Assembly: GCA_945903645.1 (NCBI GenBank)
Contig: CAMDOM010000001.1
Coordinates: 1-64,000, forward strand
DNA length: 64,000 nucleotides
Reading direction: 5' to 3'
From: Chryseobacterium gleum
GTDB lineage: Bacteria > Bacteroidota > Bacteroidia > UBA10329
In this document: positions 26,070 to 37,686 of the stretch, piece after piece
Layout: each line of letters begins with the position of its first letter
Numbering within the stretch: position 1 is the stretch's first letter
Position numbers and translations under genes: made by a program
Notes under the pieces: model-generated
The model's input: the letters and a program-made list of their open reading frames with translations, nothing else
Databases searched by the model: none
Told to the model about the DNA's origin: nothing

Positions 26070-26128
26070 GCCCAATCAGAACATTTTTAACTAAAACCAA
26101 ATCGTACAGATTTTTAATCAAAAGTAAA

Positions 26129-26506
26129 ATGGCAAATCTTAAAGAATTCGCAGAAACATTGGTCAATCTTTCCGTAAAGGAGGTAAATGAATTGGCTCAA
26201 ATCCTAAAGGATGAATACGGTATCGAACCTGCTGCAGCTGCTGTTGCAATGGCTGGTCCAGCTGCTGGTGGTGGCGAAGTAGTTGCTGCTGAGCAAACTG
26301 AGTTTACTGTAATCCTAAAGCACGCTGGTCAATCTAAATTGGCTGTAGTTAAACTGGTGAAAGAACTTACTGGTCTTGGCTTGAAAGAAGCTAAAGAATT
26401 GGTAGACGCTGCACCAAAAGCAGTTAAGGAAGGTATCTCTAAAGAAGAGGCTGCTGCTATTCATTCTCAACTTGTTGAGGCTGGTGCCGAGGTTGAGGTT
26501 AAATAA
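26129..26506 (+). CDS. rplL: 50S ribosomal protein L7/L12
   Basis: 125 residues: N-terminal dimerisation helix ([20 protein letters not shown]), an Ala/Gly hinge and the C-terminal factor-binding domain with [20 protein letters not shown]. Stalk protein that recruits translation factors. A strong hairpin lies after it. Confidence 0.98.
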   Translation: MANLKEFAETLVNLSVKEVNELAQILKDEYGIEPAAAAVAMAGPAAGGGEVVAAEQTEFTVILKHAGQSKLAVVKLVKELTGLGLKEAKELVDAAPKAVKEGISKEEAAAIHSQLVEAGAEVEVK

Positions 26507-26527
26507 TACCTTTCCTGTTGCCTATTA

Positions 26528-26564
26528 AGGTTGAGACCTCCCCGTAGGGTGCAGGTCTCAACCT
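26528..26564 (+). terminator. Strong hairpin between rplL and rpoB
   Basis: AGGTTGAGACCT (26528-26539) pairs perfectly over 12 bp with AGGTCTCAACCT (26553-26564) around a 13-base loop, followed by ATTTCTG. The weak T tract suggests partial termination or an RNase site that lowers rpoBC output relative to L7/L12, as known in other bacteria. Confidence 0.75.
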
Positions 26565-26613
26565 ATTTCTGTTTGCAGTTAGTTGAATTCATACATATTA
26601 AAGCACAAAGACC

Positions 26614-29600
26614 TTGGCGCTGAACACCACACCCACTGGGCGAATCAATTTCGCATCAATTAAAAATCAGGTAGCATATCCTGATTTCCTTGAGATACAG
26701 CTCAAGTCATTCAAAGACTTTTTTCAGCTGGAGACCACTCCAGAAAATCGTCAACACGAGGGACTTTTTAAAGTGTTCTCGGAAAACTTCCCAATTACTG
26801 ACGCACGTAATAATTTCGTGTTGGAGTTTTTGGACTATTTCGTTGACCCACCGCGCTACTCTATAGATGAGTGCATTGAGCGCGGTTTAACATATAGCGT
26901 GCCTTTGAAGGCAAAGCTTAAATTGTATTGTACTGATCCTGAACACGAGGATTTTGAAACAATCGTACAGGACGTATATCTTGGTACTATTCCCTACATG
27001 ACGCCAAAAGGCTCATTCGTAGTTAATGGTGCTGAGCGCGTTGTGGTATCACAGTTGCACCGCTCTCCAGGTGTGTTTTTTGGACAGAGCTACCATGCCA
27101 ATGGCACCAAGTTGTATTCAGCTCGTGTAATTCCTTTCAAAGGATCATGGATTGAGTTTGCAACTGACATACATGGAGCGATGTATGCCTACATCGATCG
27201 TAAAAAGAAGCTTCCAGTTACTACGCTTTTGCGTGCTATCGGTTTTGAAAGCGACAAAGACATTCTTGAGATATTCGGTCTTGCTGACGAAGTGAAGGTT
27301 AGTAAAGCTGGTCTTAAGCGAGTAATTGGTCGCAAGCTTGCTGCAAGGGTTTTGAAATCATGGATTGAAGATTTCGTGGACGAAGACACTGGTGAGGTTG
27401 TTTCTATCGAGCGTAATGAAATCATTATTGATCGTGAAACCATTCTTGATAAGGATCATATCGAAATGATTTTTGAAGCTGGTGTTAAGAGCATTATCTT
27501 ACACCGTGAGGAAGTGAACTCAGCCGATTTTGCGATTATTTACAACACACTTCAAAAAGATACATCTAACTCTGAGAAGGAAGCAGTTGAGCACATTTAC
27601 CGTCAGCTTCGTAATGCTGAACCACCTGATGAGGAAACTGCTCGTGGTATAATTGATAAATTGTTCTTCTCTGACAAACGTTATGACCTTGGTGAGGTAG
27701 GAAGATACCGGATCAACAGGAAACTTGGTTTGTCTACACCTCAAGAGCAAAAAGTTCTTACTAAAGAGGATATCATTTGCATCATAAAGTATTTAATTGA
27801 ACTTATCAATTCAAAAGCTGATGTGGACGATATTGACCATTTGAGCAACAGACGTGTGCGCACGGTTGGTGAGCAGATGTACGCACAGTTTGGAGTTGGT
27901 TTGGCTAGAATGGCTAGAACGATTCGTGAGCGTATGAACGTGAGGGACAATGAGGTGTTTACACCTATTGACCTTATCAATGCTAAAACGTTATCGTCTG
28001 TTATTAATTCTTTCTTTGGAACGAACCAGTTGTCGCAGTTTATGGATCAAACTAATCCATTGTCTGAGGTAACGCACAAGCGCAGAATGTCTGCTCTTGG
28101 GCCAGGTGGTCTGTCTCGTGAACGTGCTGGTTTTGAGGTTCGTGACGTACACTACACGCACTACGGACGTCTTTGTACCATCGAAACACCTGAAGGACCA
28201 AATATTGGTTTGATTTCTTCGCTTTGCGTTTATGCGAAAGTGAATAAACTTGGCTTTATCGAAACGCCATACCGTAAGGTGAAAGAGGGAAAAGTAGAGT
28301 TAAAGCAAGACGCTATCTATCTGAGCGCGGAAGACGAAGAGAAGAACATCATTGCTCAGGCTAACGCCAAAATTGAGGATGATGGTAAATTCATTGGAGA
28401 TCGCATCAAAACACGTTTTGAAGGTGACTTCCCAGTCACTGAACCAATGGACATCAATTTGATGGACGTTGCTCCTAACCAAATTGCATCTATTGCAGCT
28501 TCTCTTATTCCATTTTTGGAGCATGATGATGCGAACCGTGCATTGATGGGATCTAACATGATGCGTCAAGCGGTGCCATTGTTGCGCCCTGAAGCACCAA
28601 TTGTTGGTACTGGATTGGAGCCTCTAGTTGCTCGTGACTCACGTGTTTTATTGAATGCTCAAGGAGATGGGGTTGTGGAGTATGTAGATGCTACCACGAT
28701 TCGAATTCGTTATGAGCGCACGGATATGGATCGTTTGTTGAGTTTCGATGACGATTTGAAGTCGTATAAGCTTATCAAATTCCTTAAAACCAACCAAAAC
28801 ACCACCCTCAATTTAAAGCCAATTGTTAAAACTGGCGATAAAGTGAAAATGGGCCAAGTGCTTTGCGATGGCTATGCTACCGACAAAGGTGAATTGGCCA
28901 TTGGGCGTAACCTTATGGTTGCATTCATGCCTTGGAAAGGTTATAACTTCGAGGATGCGATTGTAATTTCTGAGCGCATTGCAAAGGAAGATATCTTTAC
29001 TTCTCTGCACATCGATGAGTATTCTCTGGAGGTGCGAGATACAAAACGCGGATTGGAGGAGTTGACTTCTGATATACCAAATGTTAGCGAAGAAGCTACT
29101 AAGGAATTGGATGAAAATGGCTTGATTCGTATTGGAGCTGAGGTTAACCCTGGTGATATTCTTATTGGAAAGATTACACCAAAAGGAGAAACCGACCCAT
29201 CTCCTGAAGAGAAACTGCTAAGAGCAATTTTTGGAGATAAGGCAGGTGATGTTAAAGATGCTTCGCTGAAAGCGCCCCCATCTCTGAATGGTATTGTGCT
29301 CGATAAGAAGCTTTTCTCTCGCAACATCAAGGATAAGAAAACCAAACTTGATGAGAAAAAAGTCCTTGCTAAAATTGAGGATGACTACGAGAGAGAGTTG
29401 TCTAAAATTAAGGGTATCTTAGTTGAGAAGTTGTTTACACTTGTAAATGGCAGAGCTTCTCAAGGTGTGGAAAATCATTTCCGTGAGGTGCTTATTCCAA
29501 AAGGAACTAAGTTCACGTTGAAGATTCTTCAAGCTACGGAGTATATGAGCATCAACCCGGGCAATTGGACAACGGATGATGAGAAGAATGATCAAATCAG

Positions 29601-30426
29601 AACATTGTTCCACAACTACAACATCCGTATGAATGATATTATCGGTGATTACAAGCGCAAGAAATTCGCTGTAACCATTGGTGATGAACTTCCAACGGGC
29701 ATCATCAAACTAGCCAAGGTTTACATTGCTAAAAAGCGTAAACTGAAAGTTGGTGATAAGATGGCGGGTCGTCATGGTAACAAGGGTATTGTTGCTAGAA
29801 TCGTTCGTGAAGAAGATATGCCATTCCTTGCAGATGGAACTCCAGTAGATATCGTTTTGAATCCGCTTGGTGTGCCTTCGAGGATGAACCTTGGTCAGAT
29901 TTACGAAACTATCCTTGGATGGGCAGGTAAGAAGTTGGGAAGGAAATACGCCACTCCAATTTTTGACGGAGCAACCTTAGATCAAATTAGTAGTGAGGTG
30001 AATGAAGCGGGTATTCCTTCTTTCGGCCACACTTACTTGTATGATGGAGGAACTGGTGAGCGATTTGATCAACCAGCAACTGTGGGTGTTATCTACATGT
30101 TGAAACTTGGTCACATGATTGATGATAAGATGCACGCTCGTTCAATTGGGCCCTACTCGCTTATCACGCAACAGCCGCTTGGTGGTAAAGCACAATTTGG
30201 TGGTCAGCGTTTTGGAGAGATGGAAGTATGGGCGTTGGAGGCTTATGGAGCAGCCAACATTCTTCAAGAAATCTTAACCATTAAATCGGATGATGTTATG
30301 GGACGTGCGAAAGCATACGAGGCCATCGTAAAAGGTGACCCAATGCCAACTCCGGGCATCCCAGAATCATTCAACGTGTTGATGCACGAGTTGCGCGGCC
30401 TATGCCTCAACGTGACTTTGGAGTAA
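26614..30426 (+). CDS. rpoB: DNA-directed RNA polymerase subunit beta
   Basis: 1270-residue beta subunit. It starts with a TTG ([14 protein letters not shown] follows): the frame is closed by a TAA at 26599 and no ATG lies near. The rifampicin region reads [20 protein letters not shown], with [20 protein letters not shown] next. Further on come [12 protein letters not shown] and the C-terminal [20 protein letters not shown]. All are intact and no resistance-type change is apparent to me. The rare start codon together with the upstream hairpin may tune expression. Confidence 0.98.
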   Translation: MALNTTPTGRINFASIKNQVAYPDFLEIQLKSFKDFFQLETTPENRQHEGLFKVFSENFPITDARNNFVLEFLDYFVDPPRYSIDECIERGLTYSVPLKAKLKLYCTDPEHEDFETIVQDVYLGTIPYMTPKGSFVVNGAERVVVSQLHRSPGVFFGQSYHANGTKLYSARVIPFKGSWIEFATDIHGAMYAYIDRKKKLPVTTLLRAIGFESDKDILEIFGLADEVKVSKAGLKRVIGRKLAARVLKSWIEDFVDEDTGEVVSIERNEIIIDRETILDKDHIEMIFEAGVKSIILHREEVNSADFAIIYNTLQKDTSNSEKEAVEHIYRQLRNAEPPDEETARGIIDKLFFSDKRYDLGEVGRYRINRKLGLSTPQEQKVLTKEDIICIIKYLIELINSKADVDDIDHLSNRRVRTVGEQMYAQFGVGLARMARTIRERMNVRDNEVFTPIDLINAKTLSSVINSFFGTNQLSQFMDQTNPLSEVTHKRRMSALGPGGLSRERAGFEVRDVHYTHYGRLCTIETPEGPNIGLISSLCVYAKVNKLGFIETPYRKVKEGKVELKQDAIYLSAEDEEKNIIAQANAKIEDDGKFIGDRIKTRFEGDFPVTEPMDINLMDVAPNQIASIAASLIPFLEHDDANRALMGSNMMRQAVPLLRPEAPIVGTGLEPLVARDSRVLLNAQGDGVVEYVDATTIRIRYERTDMDRLLSFDDDLKSYKLIKFLKTNQNTTLNLKPIVKTGDKVKMGQVLCDGYATDKGELAIGRNLMVAFMPWKGYNFEDAIVISERIAKEDIFTSLHIDEYSLEVRDTKRGLEELTSDIPNVSEEATKELDENGLIRIGAEVNPGDILIGKITPKGETDPSPEEKLLRAIFGDKAGDVKDASLKAPPSLNGIVLDKKLFSRNIKDKKTKLDEKKVLAKIEDDYERELSKIKGILVEKLFTLVNGRASQGVENHFREVLIPKGTKFTLKILQATEYMSINPGNWTTDDEKNDQIRTLFHNYNIRMNDIIGDYKRKKFAVTIGDELPTGIIKLAKVYIAKKRKLKVGDKMAGRHGNKGIVARIVREEDMPFLADGTPVDIVLNPLGVPSRMNLGQIYETILGWAGKKLGRKYATPIFDGATLDQISSEVNEAGIPSFGHTYLYDGGTGERFDQPATVGVIYMLKLGHMIDDKMHARSIGPYSLITQQPLGGKAQFGGQRFGEMEVWALEAYGAANILQEILTIKSDDVMGRAKAYEAIVKGDPMPTPGIPESFNVLMHELRGLCLNVTLE

Positions 30427-30454
30427 TCGAACAATAAGTAAATCAAACCTAGAA

Positions 30455-30483
30455 AGCTGGAATCTGTTAATCAGATTCCAGCT
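30455..30483 (+). promoter_or_regulatory. Hairpin between rpoB and rpoC
   Basis: AGCTGGAATCTG (30455-30466) and CAGATTCCAGCT (30472-30483) form a perfect 12-bp stem with a 5-base loop. There is no T run, so RNA processing or stability control is more likely than termination. Confidence 0.6.
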
Positions 30484-30526
30484 ACTAGAAAAACAAGTAA
30501 TAGCTCAATAATCCAAATACTATTCG

Positions 30527-33500
30527 ATGGCACTCCAAAGAGAGAATAAAATAAAGAGCAATTTCAAAAAGGTAATTATCAGCCTTACATCTCCAGAACG
30601 AATTCTAGAGTGCTCGCGCGGTGAGGTACTGAAGCCAGAAACAATTAATTACAGAACGTATAAGCCAGAAAGAGACGGTTTATTCTGTGAGCGCATTTTT
30701 GGTCCCGTAAAGGATTATGAGTGTCATTGTGGAAAATACAAACGCATTCGTTACAAAGGAATTATTTGTGATCGCTGCGGTGTAGAGGTTACCGAAAAGA
30801 AAGTTAGACGCGAACGTATGGGCCACATTCAATTGGTGGTTCCAGTAGCGCATATCTGGTATTTCCGGTCGTTGCCAAACAAAATTGGTTATCTGCTTGG
30901 GCTTCCAACGAAGAAGTTGGATATGATAATTTACTACGAGCGCTATGTAGTAATACAAGCAGGTAGTGCCACGAATAATGAAGGAGCTGGTCTACAATAC
31001 ATGGACTTCCTTACGGAGGACGAGTATTTGGATGCTTTGGAGCGTCTTCCAAAAGAGAACCAATATTTGGACGATCGCGACCCAAATAAGTTTGTAGCGA
31101 AGATGGGTGCTGAGGCACTTGAGTCGTTGCTAATGGGGCTAGACTTAGAAAGCTTGAGCTATGATTTGCGTCATAAAGCCAATACTGAAACTTCGCAGCA
31201 ACGTAAAAATGAAGCACTGAAAAGACTACAAGTTGTAGAAGCTTTCCGTGCTGCACAAGAGCATATTGACAACCGCCCAGAGTGGATGGTTGTTAAAGTT
31301 ATTCCGGTGATTCCGCCAGATTTGCGTCCGTTGGTTCCATTGGATGGTGGTCGTTTTGCTACTTCCGATTTGAACGATTTGTACCGCAGAGTTATCATCC
31401 GCAACAATCGTTTGAAACGCCTTATCGAGATTAAAGCTCCAGAGGTAATTCTTCGTAATGAAAAGCGGATGTTGCAGGAATCTGTGGATTCACTTTTCGA
31501 TAATAGCCGCAAATCAAGTGCTGTTAAAACGGAGTCAAACCGTGCTTTGAAATCGCTTTCAGATAGCTTGAAAGGTAAACAAGGTCGTTTCCGTCAAAAC
31601 CTTCTTGGTAAGCGTGTGGATTACTCTGCACGTTCGGTTATTGTTGTTGGACCAGAATTGAAAATGCACGAATGTGGTCTTCCAAAAGGAATGGCCGCAG
31701 AGCTATACAAGCCGTTTATTATCCGCAAGATGATAGAACGCGGTATAGTGAAAACGGTGAAGTCTGCTAAGAAATTGGTTGACAAGAAAGATGCAGTTGT
31801 ATGGGACATTCTTGAGAATGTGCTTACCAACCATCCTGTATTGTTGAACCGTGCTCCTACGCTTCACAGATTGGGTATTCAAGCCTTCCAACCTAAGTTG
31901 ATTGAAGGTAAAGCTATTCAGTTGCACCCATTGGCTTGTACGGCATTCAACGCTGACTTTGACGGTGACCAAATGGCGGTGCATTTGCCATTGGGTAATG
32001 CTGCAATTTTGGAAGCGCAGTTGTTGATTTTAGGTTCGCACAACATTCTTAATCCTGCAAACGGAGCGCCTATCGCGGTACCATCTCAGGACATGGTGCT
32101 TGGACTGTACTACATAACAAAAGAGCGTTCAAGTACAGCCGAGGTGAAAGTGAAAGGTGAAGGAATGACCTTCTATTCACCTGAGGAAGTGGTTATCGCT
32201 CTGAATGAGGGTAAAATCGACCTACACGCAAAAATTAAAGTGCGTATTACCCAAGGGATGGAAGAGGGTAAAACCAAAATCATCGGTACCACTGTTGGTC
32301 GCGTATTGTTTAATCAAGTTGTGCCTCAAGAAGTTCAGTTCATCAACGAGCTCCTTACCAAAAAAGCACTTCGTGATATTATCGGAAACATCATCAAAGA
32401 AGTTGGTATGGCCGAATCTGCTCGTTTCCTAGATCGTATTAAAGATCTTGGATTTATGAGCGCTTTCAAAGGGGGTCTTTCATTCAGCTTGAATGACGTC
32501 CTTATCCCGAAAGAGAAGGAGCCTATGATTGCTGCTGCTCAGGCGCAGGCCGATGAGGTAAGAGCCAATTTCAATATGGGCTTCATTACCAACAACGAAC
32601 GTTACAACCAAATCATCGATATCTGGACACACGTGAATACACGTTTGACACAGACTTTGATGAAACAAATGACTGAAGATAAGCAGGGCTTCAACTCTGT
32701 TTACATGATGCTTGACTCTGGTGCAAGGGGTTCGAAAGAACAAATTCGCCAGTTGTCTGGAATGCGTGGTCTTATGGCCAAACCTCAAAAATCTGGTGCT
32801 TCAACACAAGACATTATCGAGAACCCAATCCTTTCGAACTTTAAAGAAGGTCTTTCGATTTTGGAGTACTTTATCTCTACCCACGGTGCGCGTAAAGGAC
32901 TTGCGGATACGGCTTTGAAAACTGCCGATGCTGGATACCTTACTCGTAGGTTGGTTGACGTTACGCAAGACGTGGTTATCAATGAAAGTGACTGCGGAAC
33001 GCTTCGTGGCCTTCAGGCAACAGCGTTGAAAAAGAATGAGGATACTGTTGAATCTTTGTATGACCGCATCTTAGGTCGCACATCGGTGCACGATATTATT
33101 CATCCAGATTCTGGTGATATTATTGTGGCATCAGGCGACCTTATTACCGAAGATGAGGCCAAAGCAGTGGAAAGTGCTGGTATCGATACAGTAGAGATTC
33201 GTTCGGTATTGACGTGCGAAACAAAACGCGGAGTTTGCGCTAAATGCTATGGTCGCGATTTGAGCACTGGACGTATGGTGCAACGCGGCTTGGCAGCAGG
33301 TGTAATTGCAGCTCAAAGTATCGGTGAACCAGGAACGCAGCTTACACTTCGTACGTTCCACGTTGGTGGTGTTGCGCAGCACATTATCAGCGAATCGCGT
33401 ATCATTTCGAAGTCAGAGTCGAACGTTGAGTTTGATGATTTGAAAACCGTTCCTAGCTCGGAAGGTAGTCATCTTGTGGTGATTGGTCGCTCTGGCGAAA

Positions 33501-34816
33501 TGCGTTTGGTGAATCGTGAAACAGGCGTATTGGTATCTACACACAACATTCCTTACGGTGCTAAATTGTACAAAGGCAATGGCGATAAAGTGAAGAAGGA
33601 TGAGCTCATTTGCGAGTGGGATCCGTTCAACGCTGTTATCGTTTCGGAAGCTGATGGTACCATCATGTTTGAAGACTTGGACGAAGGTGTTACCTACCGT
33701 ACAGAGTCTGACGAACAAACAGGCTTTGAGGAAAAAGTAATTATCGAATCGAGAGATAAGAAAAAGGTTCCGGCTATTGCAGTTGCTGCAAATGCTGATG
33801 GACTTATAAAGAGCTACAGTGTTCCAGTTGGAGCCCACATGGCTGTTGCCGATGGCCAGAAGGTGAAAGCTGGTGATACCTTGGTGAAGATTCCACGTGT
33901 GTCGGGCAAATCTGGTGACATCACCGGTGGTCTGCCACGTATTACCGAGTTGTTTGAAGCACGTAACCCTTCAAACCCTGCTGTTGTTTCTGAGGTTGAT
34001 GGTATCGTTACTTACGGAAAAGTAAAACGCGGTAACCGTGAGATTAGCATTGAAACACGCACTGGTGAAGTGCGCAAGTATCTTGCTCCATTGAGCAAAC
34101 ACATCTTGGTGCAAGAGAATGATTTCGTGAAGGCTGGTGCTCCTTTATCTGAGGGTGCTATTACTCCGAATGATATTCTTATGATTAAAGGCCCAACGGC
34201 CGTTCAAGAGTACATCGTGAACGAGGTGCAAGAGGTTTACCGTTTGCAAGGCGTTAAAATCAACGATAAGCACTTTGAAGTTATTGTGCGTCAAATGATG
34301 CGTAAGGTGCGTATTGTGGACCAAGGCGACACTGCATTCCTCGAAAGAGATTTGGTTAACCGCTACGAGTTCCGTGAGCAAAACGATTGGATTTACGGCA
34401 AAATGTATGTGGAAGAATCAGGTGATTCTGAATCGTTGAAGCCAGGTCAAATTGTGTCTGCACGCAAATTGCGCGATGAGAATTCGATGCTGAAACGTAA
34501 AGACTTGAAGTTGGTGGTTGCTCGTGAGGCTGTGCCAGCTACGTCAGAGCCAGTGCTCCAAGGTATCACACGTGCTTCGTTGCAAACAGAAAGCTTCATC
34601 TCTGCGGCATCGTTCCAAGAAACAACGAAAGTGTTGAACGAAGCTGCGGTTCGCGGTAAGATTGACGAACTGAGAGGTTTGAAAGAGAACGTAATTGTTG
34701 GTCACCTTATACCAGCAGGTACAGGTCTGCGCGACTACGACAAGTTGGTGGTTGGTTCAAAAGAAGAGTATGACCTTTTGATGGCTGCTAAGCTAGAGGA
34801 GGAGGCTGCTATCTAA
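30527..34816 (+). CDS. rpoC: DNA-directed RNA polymerase subunit beta'
   Basis: 1429-residue beta' subunit. The N-terminal zinc ribbon is [20 protein letters not shown], the catalytic magnesium loop is [14 protein letters not shown], and the trigger loop region has [19 protein letters not shown]. The second zinc site is [16 protein letters not shown]. Ends just before a strong terminator. Confidence 0.99.
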   Translation: MALQRENKIKSNFKKVIISLTSPERILECSRGEVLKPETINYRTYKPERDGLFCERIFGPVKDYECHCGKYKRIRYKGIICDRCGVEVTEKKVRRERMGHIQLVVPVAHIWYFRSLPNKIGYLLGLPTKKLDMIIYYERYVVIQAGSATNNEGAGLQYMDFLTEDEYLDALERLPKENQYLDDRDPNKFVAKMGAEALESLLMGLDLESLSYDLRHKANTETSQQRKNEALKRLQVVEAFRAAQEHIDNRPEWMVVKVIPVIPPDLRPLVPLDGGRFATSDLNDLYRRVIIRNNRLKRLIEIKAPEVILRNEKRMLQESVDSLFDNSRKSSAVKTESNRALKSLSDSLKGKQGRFRQNLLGKRVDYSARSVIVVGPELKMHECGLPKGMAAELYKPFIIRKMIERGIVKTVKSAKKLVDKKDAVVWDILENVLTNHPVLLNRAPTLHRLGIQAFQPKLIEGKAIQLHPLACTAFNADFDGDQMAVHLPLGNAAILEAQLLILGSHNILNPANGAPIAVPSQDMVLGLYYITKERSSTAEVKVKGEGMTFYSPEEVVIALNEGKIDLHAKIKVRITQGMEEGKTKIIGTTVGRVLFNQVVPQEVQFINELLTKKALRDIIGNIIKEVGMAESARFLDRIKDLGFMSAFKGGLSFSLNDVLIPKEKEPMIAAAQAQADEVRANFNMGFITNNERYNQIIDIWTHVNTRLTQTLMKQMTEDKQGFNSVYMMLDSGARGSKEQIRQLSGMRGLMAKPQKSGASTQDIIENPILSNFKEGLSILEYFISTHGARKGLADTALKTADAGYLTRRLVDVTQDVVINESDCGTLRGLQATALKKNEDTVESLYDRILGRTSVHDIIHPDSGDIIVASGDLITEDEAKAVESAGIDTVEIRSVLTCETKRGVCAKCYGRDLSTGRMVQRGLAAGVIAAQSIGEPGTQLTLRTFHVGGVAQHIISESRIISKSESNVEFDDLKTVPSSEGSHLVVIGRSGEMRLVNRETGVLVSTHNIPYGAKLYKGNGDKVKKDELICEWDPFNAVIVSEADGTIMFEDLDEGVTYRTESDEQTGFEEKVIIESRDKKKVPAIAVAANADGLIKSYSVPVGAHMAVADGQKVKAGDTLVKIPRVSGKSGDITGGLPRITELFEARNPSNPAVVSEVDGIVTYGKVKRGNREISIETRTGEVRKYLAPLSKHILVQENDFVKAGAPLSEGAITPNDILMIKGPTAVQEYIVNEVQEVYRLQGVKINDKHFEVIVRQMMRKVRIVDQGDTAFLERDLVNRYEFREQNDWIYGKMYVEESGDSESLKPGQIVSARKLRDENSMLKRKDLKLVVAREAVPATSEPVLQGITRASLQTESFISAASFQETTKVLNEAAVRGKIDELRGLKENVIVGHLIPAGTGLRDYDKLVVGSKEEYDLLMAAKLEEEAAI

Positions 34817-34845
34817 TTGAGTTAGGCCCTATGGTTAACGAATAG

Positions 34846-34880
34846 AAAAGGCGGGTTGGAATTGTCCGACCCGCCTTTTT
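34846..34880 (+). terminator. Rho-independent terminator after rpoC
   Basis: AAAAGGCGGGTTGGA (34846-34860) pairs with TCCGACCCGCCTTTTT (34865-34880) through a 4-base loop and one G-to-A mismatch region, ending in T5. Ends the rpl-rpo operon. Confidence 0.85.
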
Positions 34881-34949
34881 CATTACCGCAAAGAATACCC
34901 CAAGTAAGAGCGTTTAGTTTTTTCAATTATTGATTTAGAACCCGAAATA

Positions 34950-35267
34950 ATGGCAGACGAGAAACCACAAGGAAACCAGTTGAGCATTGAGTTGAGCGAA
35001 GAGATTGCTGAGGGAGTGTACTCTAACTTGGCCATTATAACGCACTCTACAGCTGAGTTTGTTATTGACTTTATTAAGGTGATGCCCGGCATGCCAAAGG
35101 CCAAGGTGAAATCGCGGGTGGTGCTTACCCCAGAACATGCCAAGCGCTTTATGCGTGCCTTGCAAGACAACGTAGGCAAATACGAAGCCGAACATGGCAC
35201 CATAAAGCACACAGAGGGCCCACCACCGCTTCCAATGAATTTTGGAGGCCCTACTGCTCAGGCATAA
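34950..35267 (+). CDS. DUF3467-family protein
   Basis: A 105-residue acidic protein with LSIELSEEIAEGVYSNLAII, then STAEFVIDFIKVMPGMPKAK and VVLTPEHAKRFMRALQDN, which I recognise as DUF3467. Function is unknown. It is common directly after rpoC in Bacteroidota. It has its own terminator but no strong promoter was seen, so readthrough from rpoC is possible. Confidence 0.85.
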   Translation: MADEKPQGNQLSIELSEEIAEGVYSNLAIITHSTAEFVIDFIKVMPGMPKAKVKSRVVLTPEHAKRFMRALQDNVGKYEAEHGTIKHTEGPPPLPMNFGGPTAQA

Positions 35268-35314
35268 TACTAGGGGCTTATAGGCCTTGATTTTGTGGTA
35301 TTTTGGATAGAAAC

Positions 35315-35354
35315 AAAAGAGCCCTAACTTGCTAGTGCAGGTTGGGGCTCTTTT
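35315..35354 (+). terminator. Terminator after the DUF3467 gene
   Basis: AAAAGAGCCC-TAACTTGC (35315-35332) pairs with GCAGGTT-GGGGCTCTTTT (35337-35354) around TAGT. The T run is on the right for the plus strand, with an A run on the left, so it could also act on minus-strand transcripts. Confidence 0.8.
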
Positions 35355-35477
35355 ATTTTCTGATTCGCAATTAAGACGCTTTGAAGAAATTCAAAATGAA
35401 AATCACAAATACAGCTTGGTTACTGTCTCAGTGTATTAAATCAATGAAGATAGTATTAATTTCTATGTAACCCAAGT

Positions 35478-37604
35478 TTAGTAGAACCGTTTTCCGCTTT
35501 TCGCCATATCTAAAATATTTTGGGGAGGTAAGAAGCGTTCACCGTGCTTCTCAGCCAAGCGGTTGAAGATGTCCACCGTTTGTTGTGCGCCCAACGTGTC
35601 CATATAACGGAACGGCCCGCCACGGAAAGGAGGGAAGCCAAGGCCGAACACCGCGCCAACATCACCGTCCAACGGAGTGGCGATGATTCCCTCTTGCAGG
35701 CACAGCGCGGCTTCGCTCACCATGCTCATGCCGATGCGCTCATACATTTCTTTCGGGTCGAACTGCTTGCGGGTGTTGCCCCCGAAGAAGCTATACACGT
35801 TCGCATCCAGTTCGCGCTTCTTCTTTCCGTTTTCATCGTAGGCATAGAATCCCTTCTTGTTCTTGCGGCCGTGGTATCCGGCTTCGAACATCTTCTTCAT
35901 CGCATCGCTAACCTTCACGCCTTTGCGGGTGGAGATGAAATGCTGCATCAGTTGGCCGCTCATGATGTGCGCACCCACGTCAATGCCCACTTCGTCCATC
36001 AGCGTTATCGGCCCCACAGGAAACCCGAATTTCTTCAGCACCTTGTCAATTTGAAGGGCATCTGCACCTTCTTCTAACAGGTTGAGCGCTTCGCCCAAAA
36101 GCGGGGCCAGGATGCGCGTGGTATAGAATCCGGGGCCGTCCTTCACCACAATCACCGTCTTGCCTTGGCGCACCCCGAGGTCGTAGCACGTGGCGGTTAC
36201 CCAATCAGCGGTTTGGTCGGTTACTACAATTTCCAAAAGCGGCATTTTCGGCACCGGACTGAAATAGTGCATCCCAATTACCTGCTCCGGCCGTTTCGAT
36301 GCCTTGGCAATCTCATGTATCGGTAGGGCAGAGGTGTTGCTGGCGAAGATGGCCGAGTCGCTCATGTGGCTCTCGCATTCGGCCAGCACCTTGTGTTTCA
36401 CATTCAGTTCTTCGAAAACCGCTTCGATCACCACCTGCGCCTTCTCGAAATTGTTGAAGTCCAGTTGACCAACAATGCGGTTCATCATGCGGTCGGCATC
36501 CAACTGTTGCATCGCCTTGCGTTGCACCTTCTTGCCGATGTCGCCCCAAACCGTTCTGCGCGCTTGGGTCAGCGTTTCCTGTTTTATATCCTTTAATAAT
36601 ACGCGTATATCCTTGGCCGCACTCACCTGCGCAATGCCTGCACCCATGAAACCTGCACCCACCATAGCGATGGTGTCCACTGGTCGAACGGCACTTTGCA
36701 ATGGGTTCTTCTTCTTGTCCGTCATGGCGAAGAAAATGCCCCGAAGTTGGAAACTCTCTGGTGTAAGAATCAGTTTTTCAAAACGCTTCACCTCTTCGGC
36801 ATAGCCCTTTTCCAAACCCGATTCCATACCGATACGCACGCAATCCATAATGGCATACGGAGCAGGATAGTTGCCATTGGTTTGTCGGTCTACCATTTCC
36901 TTGGCTTTCTTGAAAATGATGCCGCGCGTGATAGGATTGCCTTCGAGGAACTTTTCCATTCCAGTGCGCTTATCCTCGCGCTTCAATGGAGCTTTCACCA
37001 GTTCGTTCGCAAGGCAGATGGCCGCATCGAGCAACGCCTCTTTGGTTGCAACGCGGTCCACCAATCCCATTTTCTTGGCAGGATAGGCGAACACATTCTT
37101 GCCCGTAAGCATCATATCCAAAGCTTTTTGAATGCCGACCAATCGCGGCAAACGCTGGGTACCGCCACCACCGGGCAGCAGACCGAGTTTTACCTCGGGC
37201 AGCGAAAGCACCGTCTTCGGACTGTCGGATGCCACGCGGGCAGCGCAGGCCAAGGCAATCTCCAGTCCAGCACCCATACACGCACCGTTTATGGCTGCTA
37301 CGATAGGTTTTTTGCTTTTCTCCAAGCGATGTAGGATGGCGTGACCTTGTTTGGCAATAGGCTGCCAGTCGCCTTCTTTCTTCACATTGGCGAATGCTTC
37401 GATGTCTGCACCCGCAATGAAATCCTTCTTGCGGCTAATCATTACACCTGCCTTTACCTTGGAATCCTTTTCCAATTCATCCATCAGCGGGTTGAACATG
37501 CCAATCATGTCTGGCCCAATCTTGTTCACCTTGCTGTCTTGCTCATCCATCCAAATGATGGCGATGCCGTTGCGGTATTCTATTTCGAAGTATTTGTTTC
37601 TCAT
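35478..37604 (-). CDS. Enoyl-CoA hydratase / 3-hydroxyacyl-CoA dehydrogenase fusion (beta-oxidation)
   Basis: A 708-residue multifunctional enzyme of the FadB/FadJ type. The N-terminal crotonase domain (about 1-290) holds the oxyanion-hole sequences AGADIEAFANV and INGACMGAGLEIALACA with EVKLGLLPGGGGTQRLPRL. The dehydrogenase part starts with the NAD site IAMVGAGFMGAGIAQVSA (about residue 315) and contains IASNTSALPI-like FASNTSALPIHEIA and GMHYFSPVPKMPLLEIV. It hydrates enoyl-CoA and oxidises the product to 3-ketoacyl-CoA. The thiolase at 38489 completes the cycle. A small exported-protein gene lies between the two. Confidence 0.94.
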   Translation of the reverse strand: MRNKYFEIEYRNGIAIIWMDEQDSKVNKIGPDMIGMFNPLMDELEKDSKVKAGVMISRKKDFIAGADIEAFANVKKEGDWQPIAKQGHAILHRLEKSKKPIVAAINGACMGAGLEIALACAARVASDSPKTVLSLPEVKLGLLPGGGGTQRLPRLVGIQKALDMMLTGKNVFAYPAKKMGLVDRVATKEALLDAAICLANELVKAPLKREDKRTGMEKFLEGNPITRGIIFKKAKEMVDRQTNGNYPAPYAIMDCVRIGMESGLEKGYAEEVKRFEKLILTPESFQLRGIFFAMTDKKKNPLQSAVRPVDTIAMVGAGFMGAGIAQVSAAKDIRVLLKDIKQETLTQARRTVWGDIGKKVQRKAMQQLDADRMMNRIVGQLDFNNFEKAQVVIEAVFEELNVKHKVLAECESHMSDSAIFASNTSALPIHEIAKASKRPEQVIGMHYFSPVPKMPLLEIVVTDQTADWVTATCYDLGVRQGKTVIVVKDGPGFYTTRILAPLLGEALNLLEEGADALQIDKVLKKFGFPVGPITLMDEVGIDVGAHIMSGQLMQHFISTRKGVKVSDAMKKMFEAGYHGRKNKKGFYAYDENGKKKRELDANVYSFFGGNTRKQFDPKEMYERIGMSMVSEAALCLQEGIIATPLDGDVGAVFGLGFPPFRGGPFRYMDTLGAQQTVDIFNRLAEKHGERFLPPQNILDMAKSGKRFY

Positions 37605-37686
37605 GACAATATTGATGTGGGAAGAGGAATTATCGATGGTTGATATGAGTTCAGTTTGATAAGGTGAAAGGATGTGTTTCTTTATT

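Noticed and set aside
35478..37604. Many plus-strand frames opposite the FadB/J-like gene
   Set aside because: They are shadows of a GC-richer coding strand; the minus-strand protein shows all family motifs.
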